A stretch of 64,000 nt of DNA, from the NCBI GenBank assembly GCA_034522155.1, contig JAXHLP010000013.1, positions 124,001 to 188,000 of the forward strand. The letters run 5' to 3'. This DNA comes from Salinilacustrithrix sp034522155 (lineage in GTDB: Bacteria; Actinomycetota; Acidimicrobiia; Acidimicrobiales; Salinilacustritrichaceae). The position numbers were made by a program, and so were the translations under genes. The notes below the pieces were generated by a model. The model was not told the origin of the DNA and made no database searches. It saw only the letters and a program-made list of their open reading frames with translations. Numbering within the stretch: the stretch's first letter is position 1; the number at the start of each line of letters is the position of its first letter. Shown piece by piece: positions 35,562 to 45,429 of the stretch.

Positions 35562-36716
35562 TCAGCGGTGACCGGGCGCCATGTAGAACCACAGCGGGAA
35601 CGGGGCGTCCTGCTCCTTGAGCGCCGCGCGTGCGGCCATCAGCGTCTTGCCCGCCTCGGTCTGCTCGTGGAACCACGCCTCCGCGGCGCGCCCCGCTGGC
35701 GGCGGGCCGTCGACCAACTCGAGCCCGGCCTCCTCGTAGTAGGAGCGGATGTCGTGGCAGACACCGATCGAGTTCGGATCTGGCAGCGGGGTCTCGGCCC
35801 ACGGTGCGCCCTCGGCCCACTGGTGCAGCACGCCGAGCGCCGCGGGGACCTGGTCGGCGGTGATCGTGCGGCCGACCGACGTGACGCCCCGCTTGGCCAC
35901 GGCGCGGTCGTAGGCGGCCCGCAGCCCCTGCGCCTCGTCGACCGCCGCCGGAAGGTTCGGGTCATAACGGGGCGGCAGCGAGCAGGCCATCGGCGTCTCG
36001 TCGCACTCGATGGTCTCGGGGTGGTCGACGATGATCGGCTCGTCGGCCTCGAGAAGGGCGAAGGCGCGCGCGAGAACATCGCGCTGGAACTCGGCGTCGC
36101 CGGGCTTGCCCAGTGGGCGCCCGAGCGGGAACTCGCAGTGCAGCACCCGCGGCGGCTTCATGCGTTCGACGACCGAGCGGTTGGACCCGAGCACGATGGT
36201 CGACAGGCCGGCTTCTTCGAAGACGTGGGCGAGCGTACTCACGGTACGCGTGCAGAGCGGTCAGACCGGGGTGAGCACCACCACGTCGACCCCGGCCGAC
36301 AGCAGCTTGCGGGCGCAGGCCGGGCCGGTGTCGAGGCGGATCTCCGACACCGTGTCGGGCTGGTTGCCGGCGAACGCGTAGTGCGTCTCCGCGACGGCGC
36401 CGATCACGCCGTCGGCTGCGAGCTCCTCGAGCCGGTCGATCGGATAGACGACGTTGAGATCGAGCTGGAACCCGCTCCGGTCGAAGTTCGGGCTCCAGTG
36501 CCCGAGCACCAGATCGCGATCGGCCCGGTCGATGTCCCGGAAACCGGTGTCCGCCGGGTCGAAGCCCTCTTGGTCCTGCCGGTGCAGCGCCGCGGAGGTG
36601 ACGATGGCGACGGTGGACTCCGCCAGCGACTTCTCGGGCTTCGCGAAGGCCGTGGTCTCGAACTCCGGGACGGGTAGCCCCTTCCCGACCTCTCTCATGA
36701 CAACGTCGCCGGACAT
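35562..36716 (-). CDS. GrdB/PrdB-like selenoprotein (UGA at 36263-36261 read as Sec152)
   Basis: 384 residues if UGA codes for selenocysteine. Part 1 (MSGDVVMREVGKGLPVPEF to DVVVLTPV) and part 2 (PLCTRTVSTLAHVFEEAGL onward) are in the same frame, separated only by TGA. The join gives LTPV-U-PLCTR, aligning with the LTST-U-GTCTR site of glycine/betaine reductase GrdB; the downstream FPLGRPLGKPG matches GrdB HPLGNPS. Cys155 completes a UxxC redox pair. A SECIS-like hairpin follows. Promoter GTGACA-18-CATAAT lies upstream. No GrdA/GrdC genes are nearby, so the reaction is unknown. ATG 36716 has AGAGGG in front. Confidence 0.85.
36233..36249 (-). promoter_or_regulatory. SECIS-like hairpin of selenoprotein 1
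   Basis: GCGTAC-CGTGA-GTACGC: perfect 6-bp stem, 5-nt loop with GU, starting exactly 11 nt after the UGA. Spacing and size match the minimal SelB-binding hairpin of E. coli fdhF. Confidence 0.8.
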
Positions 36717-36775
36717 CGCTCCCTCTCTGCTGGATGGACTTCGCCGTGCCTGGACCGGCACGGACGACGGCTCTG

Positions 36776-36805
36776 ATTATGCCATATTGAAGCGCACTTT
36801 GTCAC
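36776..36805 (-). promoter_or_regulatory. Candidate promoter of the selenoprotein 1/crotonase operon
   Basis: GTGACA (36805-36800) and CATAAT (36781-36776) with 18-bp spacing on the minus strand, about 60 bp before the start codon. The local AT-richness stands out. Confidence 0.45.
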
Positions 36806-36900
36806 GCCACCTATCGCTGCTCAACCCGGCACAACCTGCCGCCGTCGCCTAGGGTGCTCCCGACGACGAAAGCACGACATCCACCGAAGGGGGAGACGAG

Positions 36901-39180
36901 ATGGCGAACGAGATTCCCGGGCGCGACTGGTTCGAGGGGAGGATCGCCTCGACGCTGGACGAGTCGGAGCCGCACTTCCGCCCGAATCTCCACCCCGGCG
37001 ACGACGCGCCCAACGTGCTCGTCATCCTCTACGACGATCTCGGCTTCAGCCACCTCAACTGCTACGGCTCGACGCTGCACACCCCAAACGCCGACCGGCT
37101 CGCCGCCGGTGGGGTGCGTTTCACGAACTTCCACGTGACCCCGTTGTGCTCCCCCACCCGGGCGGCGCTCCTCACGGGGCGGAACCACCACACCGTCGGC
37201 ATGCGCGCCGTGTCGAACATGCAGTCCGGCTTCCCGAGCGCCACCGGCGAGATCTCGCTCAACGCGGCCACCATCGGCGAGGTGCTCCAGAGCCATGGGT
37301 ACGGGACCTGGGCCGTGGGCAAGTGGCACCTGATGAACATGGAGAACGCCTCGGCAGCCGGACCGTTCCACCAGTGGCCGACCCAACGCGGCTTCGACCG
37401 GTTCTACGGGTTCCTCCAGGGTGAGACCGACCAGTTCCACCCGGAGCTCACCTACGACCAGCATCACATCGACCCGCCGAAGACGGCCGAGGAGGGGTAC
37501 CACGTCACCGAGGACCTCGTCGATCGCGCCATCGGGTTCATCCACGACTCCAAGTCGGTGCGCCCCGACCGACCGTTCTTCGGCTACGTGTCCATCGGCG
37601 CCATGCACGCGCCGCACCAGGCGCCACAGGAGTATCTGGACAAGTACCGGGGCGCGTTCGACGAGGGCTGGGACGAGTTCCGTCAGCGCTGGTACGAGCG
37701 CCAGCTCGAGATGGGCATCATCCCCGAGGGAACCCAGCTCGCCCCTCGCAACGACGGCGTCAACCCGTGGGACTCGCTCAGCGACAACGAGAAGAAGCTG
37801 TTCGCCCGGTTCCAGGAGGCCTTCGCCGCGTTCCTCGACCACACCGACGTCCAGATCGGGCGCCTGCTCGACACGCTGGACCGGCTCGGCGAGCTCGACA
37901 ACACGCTGGTGATCCTCACCTCGGACAACGGCGCGTCCCAGGAAGGCGGTCCGAACGGTCAGCTCCACGAGATGCTGTTCTTCAACATGCGCTTCGACTC
38001 GGCCGACGAGATGGTCCACGGCATCGACGACGTCGGCGGGCCGAACTCGCATCCGAACTACCCGTGGGGCTGGGCCCAGGCCGGCAACTGCCCGAACAAG
38101 TGGTACAAGCAGAACACCCATGCCGGCGGCGTCCGCTCACCGCTGATCATGCACTGGCCCGAGCGCATCGGCGACGCCGGGGGGCTGCGTCACCAGTTCC
38201 ACCACGTGATCGACATCGCCCCCACGATCTTCGAGGCCATCGGCATCACACCGCCCGACAGCTACAACGGCCACGACCAGATCCCAGTCGCCGGCACGCC
38301 TGTCCTCTACGCCGTCGAGGATCCGCACGCGCCCACCACACGGACCACCCAGTACTTCGAGATGATGGGCCATCGGGGCATCGTCGAGGACGGCTGGAAG
38401 GCCGTCACCCGCCGCAACCTGTTCCATCCCGACCAGGAGGACACCTGGGAGCTGTACTACCTGCCCGACGACTTCTCCGAGTGCAACGACCTGGCCGATC
38501 AGGAACCCCAGAAGCTCGAGCACCTCATCGACCTGTGGTGGCAGGAGATGGACCGCCACGGTGGCCTGCCCCACGACACCCGGACCCTGGAGCTGTTCCG
38601 CACCCCACGCCAGCCCCACACCCCGCACGCCACCGACCGCTACCGCTACGTGCCGCCGGTGAGTCACCTCCCGGGCGGTGCCGAACCGGCGATCGGTGGG
38701 CGGTCGTGGACGATGACCGCCTCGGTCACCCGGGCGACGGGTGAGGACGGCATCCTCTTCACGACCGGCACGCAGAACTCCGGCCTCGTGTTCTTCGTCA
38801 AGGACGACCGGCTCTGCTTCGACTACAACGCCTTCGGCGACCACACGTTCGTCACGTCCGAGACCACGGTCCCCGACGACGCTGCCCAGCTGACCGCCCG
38901 CTTCGAGCGCACGGGCCGGGCGACCGGCTCGATCGAGCTGCGCATCGACGGTGACCGGTGCGGCCGAGCCGACGTGCCCTGGGTCATGCGGATGACCGGC
39001 TCCATCGGCGCCGACGTCGGCAAGGGCACGCACTCACCGGTCAGCCCTGAGATCGACGGCCCCTTCCCCTTCGAGGGCACGCTGCACGAGCTCGTCATCG
39101 ACCTCGACCCGAGCGGGTCCCGACGCGAGCGCGACGAGCAGGCCGCCGCCCGCTACGACTCGGAGATGTCCAAGCAGTGA
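36901..39180 (+). CDS. Arylsulfatase (formylglycine-dependent)
   Basis: 759 residues, cytoplasmic-looking (no signal peptide). Alkaline-phosphatase fold with VLVILYDDLGFSHLNCYGS (metal site). The activation motif is PLCSPTRAALLTGR, with Cys83 to be converted to formylglycine. WAVGKWHL and LTSDNGASQEGG (metal Asp/Asn) follow. A C-terminal ~190-residue beta-rich extension is typical of this large subgroup. A formylglycine-generating enzyme is encoded at 52992. It hydrolyses sulfate esters; substrate unknown. GTGA overlap with the next gene. Confidence 0.95.
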   Translation: MANEIPGRDWFEGRIASTLDESEPHFRPNLHPGDDAPNVLVILYDDLGFSHLNCYGSTLHTPNADRLAAGGVRFTNFHVTPLCSPTRAALLTGRNHHTVGMRAVSNMQSGFPSATGEISLNAATIGEVLQSHGYGTWAVGKWHLMNMENASAAGPFHQWPTQRGFDRFYGFLQGETDQFHPELTYDQHHIDPPKTAEEGYHVTEDLVDRAIGFIHDSKSVRPDRPFFGYVSIGAMHAPHQAPQEYLDKYRGAFDEGWDEFRQRWYERQLEMGIIPEGTQLAPRNDGVNPWDSLSDNEKKLFARFQEAFAAFLDHTDVQIGRLLDTLDRLGELDNTLVILTSDNGASQEGGPNGQLHEMLFFNMRFDSADEMVHGIDDVGGPNSHPNYPWGWAQAGNCPNKWYKQNTHAGGVRSPLIMHWPERIGDAGGLRHQFHHVIDIAPTIFEAIGITPPDSYNGHDQIPVAGTPVLYAVEDPHAPTTRTTQYFEMMGHRGIVEDGWKAVTRRNLFHPDQEDTWELYYLPDDFSECNDLADQEPQKLEHLIDLWWQEMDRHGGLPHDTRTLELFRTPRQPHTPHATDRYRYVPPVSHLPGGAEPAIGGRSWTMTASVTRATGEDGILFTTGTQNSGLVFFVKDDRLCFDYNAFGDHTFVTSETTVPDDAAQLTARFERTGRATGSIELRIDGDRCGRADVPWVMRMTGSIGADVGKGTHSPVSPEIDGPFPFEGTLHELVIDLDPSGSRRERDEQAAARYDSEMSKQ

Positions 39181-39899
39181 GCGAACCCATCACCCACACG
39201 TACGGCGAACCCAACTACGAGTACATCAGCACGTGGTTCACCCGCGAGGACGACGGGCCGTTCTGGGCCCTCAACCTCATGAAGTACCGGCAGCGGGCCA
39301 TCGACCCGGACGGCACCGAGGAGGACCGCTCGGGCCTCGAGGCCGACAACGAGTACAACCCGACAGCGCAGATCGAGGCGGTCGGCGGCCGCATGGTCCT
39401 CGTCGCGCCGGCCGAGCACCAGCTGCGCGGCGACGACATCGCCTGGGACCGAGTCGCCATCGTCTTGTACCCGACACGGATGTCGTTCATCGAGATGTCG
39501 AACCGCGACGACTTCAAGGAGCAGCACGAGCACAAGAACGCCGGGATGGAGACCACGATCGTCGTCGCATCAGTGCCACACGTCGGTGACCCGGCGCCCA
39601 CCGACGTGTCGTCAGCCGCCGGAACCGGCGACCGGCTGCTGCTCCAGCTCGTCACCGACGCCGGCGCGCCGGACCTGGCCGACAGCATCGACCACATTCG
39701 GATCGGACGCTTCACCGTCGAGGGCAACATCTTCGGCGACGAACGCCAGTGGGCCGAGGCCCGCTGGGACCGCATCAGCGCCGAGACGGCTACCGCGCTG
39801 GCCGCCGAGGAGCCGGTCCACGACCGGGACAGCTACGCGCTCGTGCTCGTCCCCCAGATCGACATCCTGGCCGAGTCGGTGGTGGCCCCACTCACCTGA
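39177..39899 (+). CDS. Hypothetical protein with DUF1330-like repeats
   Basis: 240 residues. WALNLMKYRQRA near residue 33 and AIVLYPTRMSFIEMSNRDDF near 97 recall dimeric alpha-beta barrel DUF1330 proteins; a second weaker copy follows (LLLQLVTDAGAPDLADS). No signal or membrane segment. GTG 39177 overlaps the sulfatase stop, so it probably acts in the same pathway. Identification is moderate. Confidence 0.78.
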   Translation: MSEPITHTYGEPNYEYISTWFTREDDGPFWALNLMKYRQRAIDPDGTEEDRSGLEADNEYNPTAQIEAVGGRMVLVAPAEHQLRGDDIAWDRVAIVLYPTRMSFIEMSNRDDFKEQHEHKNAGMETTIVVASVPHVGDPAPTDVSSAAGTGDRLLLQLVTDAGAPDLADSIDHIRIGRFTVEGNIFGDERQWAEARWDRISAETATALAAEEPVHDRDSYALVLVPQIDILAESVVAPLT

Positions 39900-39905
39900 C
39901 GCCGC

Positions 39906-40940
39906 TCACTGCACCCAGGTCTTGATCTTGTCGATCGTGCCGAGCGGGTCCGGCCCGTGCGGGGTCACGTTGAGGTAGGTGACACCCACGTCCTTGAAGA
40001 CCTGGAGGCGCTCGCGCACGTAGCCCTCGTCGCCGATCAGTGATGACAGGTCGATGTACTCGTCGGGGACGGCGGCCAAGGCCTCGGCGCGCTGACCCGA
40101 GAGGAACAGGTCCTGGATCTGCTCAGCCTCCTGCTCCCAGCCGTAGCGCTTGAAGAGGTCGTTGTAGAAGTTCTTGGACTTCGCACCCATGCCGCCCACG
40201 TAGAACCCGATGAGACCACGTGCCGCGTCGCGGGCCTCCTGGATGTGTGGCCCGTCGCCCAACGCCACCGTGCCGCCGGCGATGATCTCGAGCGGCGGAC
40301 GGTCGGGGTCGCGCTTGGCCCGGCCGGCGGCCAGGGCGTCGCCCCACACCTGCTCGAAGCGGTCGGGCACGAAGTGGATGGTCTGCCAGATGTCGGCCAC
40401 CTCGGCGGTGAGCTCGACGTTCTTGGGGCCGATCGACGCGAGCGAGATGGGGATGTCCTGACCCGGCGGGCGGTTCATGAACTTGAGAGGCTTGCCCAAC
40501 CCCGTGCCGCCAGCGGGCAAGGGCAGGCTGTACGTCCGGCCGTCGTGGGACACCTTCTCGCCGCTCCAGACCTTGCGGCAGATGTCGATGGTGTCGCGGG
40601 TGCGGGCCAGGGGCTTGTCGAACGGCACGCCGTGCCAGCCCTCGATCACCTGGGGACCGGACGAGCCCAGTCCGAGCACGAACCGGCCCCCGGAGAGCGC
40701 ATCGAGCGTCGCCGCGGTCTGGGCGATGAGGGCGGGGCTGCGCGAGTACAGCGGGATGATGCCGGTCATGAGCTGGACCGACTCGGTCTGTCCGGCCAGG
40801 AAGCCGAGCGTGGACACCAGGTCGTAGCCGTAGATCTCGGCGCCCCACAGCAGGTCGACCCCTGCCGACTCGAGGTCGCGCGCCTGGGCGGCCAGCTTCT
40901 GCGGGTCGCCGTTGAAACCGATGGTGGTGCTGATCTTCAC
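39906..40940 (-). CDS. F420-dependent LLM-class oxidoreductase
   Basis: 344 residues from GTG 40940 with AGGGGA about 7 nt upstream. Motifs: VKISTTIGFNGDPQKLA, VLGLGSSGPQVIEGWHG, KPLKFMNRPPGQDIPISL, and a conserved C-terminal ALAAVPDEYIDLSSLIG. Paralogue of the 32012 enzyme. Convergent with the sulfatase operon (6-bp gap) and divergent from the 41053 crotonase. Confidence 0.92.
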   Translation of the reverse strand: MKISTTIGFNGDPQKLAAQARDLESAGVDLLWGAEIYGYDLVSTLGFLAGQTESVQLMTGIIPLYSRSPALIAQTAATLDALSGGRFVLGLGSSGPQVIEGWHGVPFDKPLARTRDTIDICRKVWSGEKVSHDGRTYSLPLPAGGTGLGKPLKFMNRPPGQDIPISLASIGPKNVELTAEVADIWQTIHFVPDRFEQVWGDALAAGRAKRDPDRPPLEIIAGGTVALGDGPHIQEARDAARGLIGFYVGGMGAKSKNFYNDLFKRYGWEQEAEQIQDLFLSGQRAEALAAVPDEYIDLSSLIGDEGYVRERLQVFKDVGVTYLNVTPHGPDPLGTIDKIKTWVQ

Positions 40941-41052
40941 GTCGATCCCCTCGCTGACGTCGTCGTCGTGCTCATGCTTGGACCGTAGCCGAGCCGAGCC
41001 AGGCATGTGCATGGCAGACTGGCACTATCTGCACTCGACCCCGGGAGGGATC

Positions 41053-41844
41053 ATGGCGACCGACGACACGCTCCTCGTCGACCGCGACGGCGGCGTGCTG
41101 ACGCTGACCAACAACGATGCGCCACGCAACCGCATGACCCTCGAGTACATGGACGCGCTCGAGGAGGCGGTGCGCGACGCCGCCACCGACCCCTCGGTCC
41201 GCGCCCTCGTGTTCACCGCCTCGGGCGACGAGAACTTCTCCGTTGGCATGGACCTCAAGCAGCTGATGAGCGGGGCCGAGGAGCGCGGCGGGTTCGAGGC
41301 CGTGCTCGACCAGCGGCTGCGCGTCCTCGCGGCCATCGAATCCATGGGCAAGCCCTCGATCGCCACGCTCTACGGCTACTGCCTCGGCGGCGGCCTCGAG
41401 CTCCCCCTCGCTTGCCACTTCCGGCTGGCGGCAACCGAGGGGGCCCGCATCGGCCTGCCCGAGCTCGACCTCGGGACCGTGCCGGCGTGGGGCGGCACCG
41501 CCCGTCTCACGCGCTGCGTCGGCCGCGACCACGCCCTCGACATGATCCTGCGGGCACGCAAGATCGACGGCGAACACGCCCTCCGCATCGGCCTCGTCCA
41601 CGAGCTCCACCCCGTGCCCGAGCTGAAGGCGGCGGCGCACGCGCTCGCCCAGGAGCTGGCCGCCATGCCACCGCGAGCCGTCGCCGGTGTCCTGCGATGC
41701 GTCGTGGGCGCGGGGGACGCTCCGCTCGACGAGGCCCTCGCCGAGGAGCGCCGAGCCGTCGTCGACTGCTCGGGGACCGCCGATCAGATCGAGGGGATGC
41801 GGGCGTTCCTCGAGAAGCGCCGTCCCGTCTTCACCGGGGAGTGA
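41053..41844 (+). CDS. Enoyl-CoA hydratase/isomerase family protein
   Basis: 263 residues from ATG 41053, preceded by GGGAGGGA. Crotonase motifs: VFTASGDENFSVGMDLKQL, IATLYGYCLGGGLELPLAC, IGLPELDLGTVPAWGGTARL. The terminal helix has the usual EGMRAFLEKRRPVFTGE. It is the last intact gene before the decayed sel genes; 41845-42123 has no gene. Confidence 0.93.
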   Translation: MATDDTLLVDRDGGVLTLTNNDAPRNRMTLEYMDALEEAVRDAATDPSVRALVFTASGDENFSVGMDLKQLMSGAEERGGFEAVLDQRLRVLAAIESMGKPSIATLYGYCLGGGLELPLACHFRLAATEGARIGLPELDLGTVPAWGGTARLTRCVGRDHALDMILRARKIDGEHALRIGLVHELHPVPELKAAAHALAQELAAMPPRAVAGVLRCVVGAGDAPLDEALAEERRAVVDCSGTADQIEGMRAFLEKRRPVFTGE

Positions 41845-42123
41845 TGCACCTCGAGCGCACCGGTCCACCGAGGGACTCGTGCGCCCGCCGCGACGATCAC
41901 GGTCCCTCCCCCGCCGGGCCATGGTCGGCGACAGACCTCAGGAGGACTTCTGGTTGCCATACCCGGAGATAAGGTCCCTCGATTCAGCGAGGAGGGTCGG
42001 CAGCAGCGGGCGCTGGCGAGGTGTTCGAGATCGGATACCTCCGACAAGCGGTTCCGCCAGCGACAGGGACGAGCGAGACGTGGCCGCTGATCCGAGTCCG
42101 CTGAGTCCGATCGAGAACTCGAA

Positions 42124-43488
42124 GAGACCTTCCTCGGGTCGATACCCTGGCCGCCAGGGCTGAAGGACTGGCGCCACCGCAAGTCGTCCGAGCCGTCGCC
42201 AGGTCCGTGGTTGATGACGCACGCGCCCGGCTCGCCGCCGGGCAGGTGACGACGCTGGAGGCGCTCGACGCGGAGCTGGCCAATCAGTTGTACTCCGAGG
42301 CGCCATTGGGTGCCGTGCTCAACGCTACAGGGGTGGTGCTGCACACCAATCTCGGTCGCGCCCCGCTTGCACCGTCGAACCGCTTCGGAGGTGGGCGCCG
42401 TTGCCTTGGAGTTCGACCTGACCTCGGGACGGCGCGGCGGCCGGTTCTCGGCGATTGAGAGGTACTTGCCGCGTTCTGTGCGGCGCGGAAGACGCTCTTG
42501 TTGTGAACAACAACGCAGCCGCTCTCTTGCTGGGGTTGAGCGCTCTAGCCGCCGGAAAGGAGGTGGTGGTGTTGCGCGTGGTCAACTCGTAGAGATCGGA
42601 GGCGAGTTCCGAGTGCCCGACATCGTCGTCCAAGGCGGCGCAGTACTTCGAGAGGTCGGCACGACCAACCGCACCCACGCCTTCGACTATCGAAGTGTTA
42701 TGGGAGCGGAGACGGCTGTCCTCCTGGAGGTGCATCCTTCGAACTTTGAGGTGGTGGGGTTCGTCGAGTCGGTAACAACCAGCGATCTCGCCAAGGTGGC
42801 GCATGCTGCAGGAGCGGTGGTCGTTGCTGACCTTGGGTCAGGCTTGATCGACGACAAATGCCCGTGGCTGAACAAGCGGCCGGACTGGTTGGCCCACGAA
42901 CCGGGAGCCCGTCAAGCACTGGAATTCGGGGCCGACATCGTTACGTTCAGCGGCGACAAGCTGTTGGGCGGCCCCCAAGCCGGAATCATCTGCGGGCGGG
43001 CCGACCTGATCGGGCGCATGCGGCACCACCCGCTTGCCCGCACCATACGGTTCGACAAGACACGGGCGATGCACCTGCAATCGGTCCTCGAAACATATCT
43101 GGACGGGACTGCAGGTAGCGCCGTCCCTTCTGGGCGATGGCAACCACACCTGCCCATTCGCTACAGGTCAGGGCAGGTGCAGTCGCCGCGGCAATCAACT
43201 CCGCCGCAGGCACCGGATCTACTGCCACCGTCGTAGAGACCATCGACGCAATCGGCGCGGGCGCCGCCGCGACAGCCAGCATCGCCGGGGCAGGAATTGC
43301 GCTTGAACTCGCTGGGACAGGCATCGACAGGATGGCCAGGGAGCTGCGCCGTTCGACTCCCCGTCATAGGGATTCAGCGAGCCGACCGGCTGACACTAGC
43401 GCTGCGAGCGATACCACCAACTCAGGACGCTGATCTAGTGGCAGCGGTGTCATCTGCTGTCGAGCGCTGCGCTGCCCTCGCAACATGA
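42124..43488 (+). pseudogene. selA: L-seryl-tRNA(Sec) selenium transferase SelA, several frameshifts
   Basis: SelA converts Ser-tRNA(Sec) to Sec-tRNA(Sec) with PLP and selenophosphate. Pieces in different frames line up in SelA order: LPRVDTLAARAEGLAPPQVV, VLNATGVVLHTNLGRAPL, GAEDALVVNNNAAALLLG, RGQLVEIGGEFRVPD, GAVLREVGTTNRTHA, FSGDKLLGGPQAGIICG (PLP Lys), and a C-terminal LVAAVSSAVERCAALAT. At least four frame changes occur (near 42380, 42440-42480, 42560 and 43120-43330) and no start codon fits. Third positions are less G/C biased than in neighbours. The end overlaps selB by ATGA. Confidence 0.85.
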
Positions 43489-45320
43489 TCCTCGCGACTG
43501 CCGGTCACGTAGACCATGGCAAGAGCACGCTTGTGCGGATGCTCACGGGCACGGACCCTGACCGCTGGGACGAAGAGAAGCGGCGAGGCCTCACGATCGA
43601 TCTGGGCTTTGCACGCTTGGTCCTCGACGACGGGACCGAGTTGGATGTCATAGACGTGCCCGGTCACCAACGGTTCTTGCCAAACATGCTGGCCGGATGC
43701 GGCGCAGTCGACTTGGTCCTATTCGTGGTTTCCGCCCGAGAGGGCTGGAGTGCCCAAAGCGACGAGCATCTGCGCATCCTTCACAGCTACGGCGCCCGCG
43801 AGGGAGTCATCGCTCTCACCCACAGCGACACCATCAGCCAATCACAGTTGGAGGCGACCTCCTCTGCCGTCGCGCAACACCTTACTGGGACATCCCTTGA
43901 AGGCAGTCCGATCGTGGCCACCTCTGCCACCAACCTCGAATCAATCGCCCAGCTCCGCTCTCAAATCTCCGCGACCGTCGCGCGCATGGACCACGGGACC
44001 GCTGGGGCCCGTCCCCGAATGTGGATCGACCGGTCCTTCAATGTGCGCGGCGCCGGACGAGTCGTCACGGGCACATTGTCGGGCGGGCCTCTCGAGGTGG
44101 GCCAGACCATCGATCTCATTACGGACTCGAGCACGTCGAGAAATGGCTCGACGTCGTTCCGTGTGCGGGGCCTGCATCGATTCGACACCGCTCACCGACA
44201 GATCGGACCAGGAGTCCGCTGTGGAGTCGACCTTGCGGGCGCCAAAGTCATCCCTCACCGAGGCGATGCCCTAGCCCACCCTCACCAGTGGGCGGTGACT
44301 CAGCGCCTCCACGTCGCCCTCGACCTGCCGCCCAGCGGAATCCGGCCCGCGCCTAACAGCTCGTACCAGCTCTTCATCGGGACCACCCACCGCCCCGCAC
44401 AGCTCCGTTACCCCGTGCACCAAACCCAGCCCACCGAAGGGGCAGTGCTGGCCAGGGTTCATCTCGCGCGACCCCCTCGGCCCGATCGCACCTGGCGATA
44501 GGTTCGTCCTCCGGGACGCCGGCAATGGAACGACGGTGGGGGGCGGTGTCGTGCTCGCCTGCGACCACAAACCAATTAGCCATCAGCCTCAGATCCTCGT
44601 TGATCGCTATCGAGCAATCATCAGCTCCACTCGACACCGCACGGTCGCCGGTGGACTCTCAACCATCGGTGAGCTCGGGACCACGTTGCTCTCCGAACGC
44701 GCTGGAGCCTGGCCCGCCGACGAGTTTCAGCGGCTCACAGGTTCAACGCTGCTGGACGGCACCCGAGTCGTCGGTTCATCTATCGTTGATGTGCACGCCC
44801 TCCATGCTTGCATCGAAGAGATGCAACGTTCCATCGCCCGAAACCCGGATGGCATAGGGCAGCCGGTTGACCTGCTTGGCTCCGCGGCCGTCGACCAGCT
44901 CATCGAGACAGGAGTGGGTCCCGGCAAGGAGGCCGTGTAGTGGCCCTAGGCGTCAGCCTTCACGACCAAGCCGTGGCGTCAGCCGGCACACGCGCACTCA
45001 TCGCCTTGGATTCGGCCGTTCCGCCACTTCTGACCCGTGACGAACTGAGGAATAGGGCCGGCATCACTGGGCGGTATCTGACCGATCTGGTCGAACGAGA
45101 GGTTCTCATCGAGATCCCCCCATTCTGGACAACCCCGGATCGCGCCAAGGCGTGGGTCGCGACAGTAACCGCCACCATCAGCTCCACCCCGAGCGGTGTG
45201 ACCACCAGTGGACTGCGAAAAGCGCTCGGGCTCTCCCGCAGATACACACTGGCCCTGCTGGAATGGTGCGATTCCCAGGGCATCACCGTCCGCAACGACA
45301 ACCTCCGCAGACTGATCTGA
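43485..45320 (+). pseudogene. selB: Selenocysteine-specific elongation factor SelB, frameshifted
   Basis: SelB is the GTPase that brings Sec-tRNA(Sec) to UGA by binding the SECIS. N-terminal part from ATG 43485: GHVDHGKST (G1), RGLTIDLGFARL, DVIDVPGHQRFLPNM (G3), then domain 2 NVRGAGRVVTGTLSGG. Near 44470 the frame shifts (HLA | RDPLGPIAPGDRFVLRD). A second shift is near 44935, leading into the C-terminal winged-helix domains (LLTRDELRNRAGITGRYL, ending RNDNLRRLI). With two or more shifts it is probably inactive, unless these are sequence errors. Confidence 0.85.
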
Positions 45321-45429
45321 TGCGCGAGCAGAGGGCGCGGTCGGTCTGGCTACTCGAGAGTGGAGTTGCCAGGGTCTGGTGGACACCCGTGCATGAGCGT
45401 GGGAATGATTGCGAGTGTACGGTGTCACG

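Noticed and set aside
34889..36716. Complete glycine/betaine reductase operon
   Set aside because: Only a GrdB-like component is present; GrdA, GrdC/D/E and thioredoxin partners are absent nearby.
35562..36761. Two separate short genes instead of one selenoprotein gene
   Set aside because: Same phase, no ribosome site before the second part, and the join restores a conserved redox site with SECIS.
41845..42180. Possible tRNA-Sec (selC) beside selA
   Set aside because: Hairpins such as CCTCG-ATTCAG-CGAGG contain TCA, but no 7-nt anticodon loop, T-arm and long acceptor stem could be assembled. selC was not found in the window.
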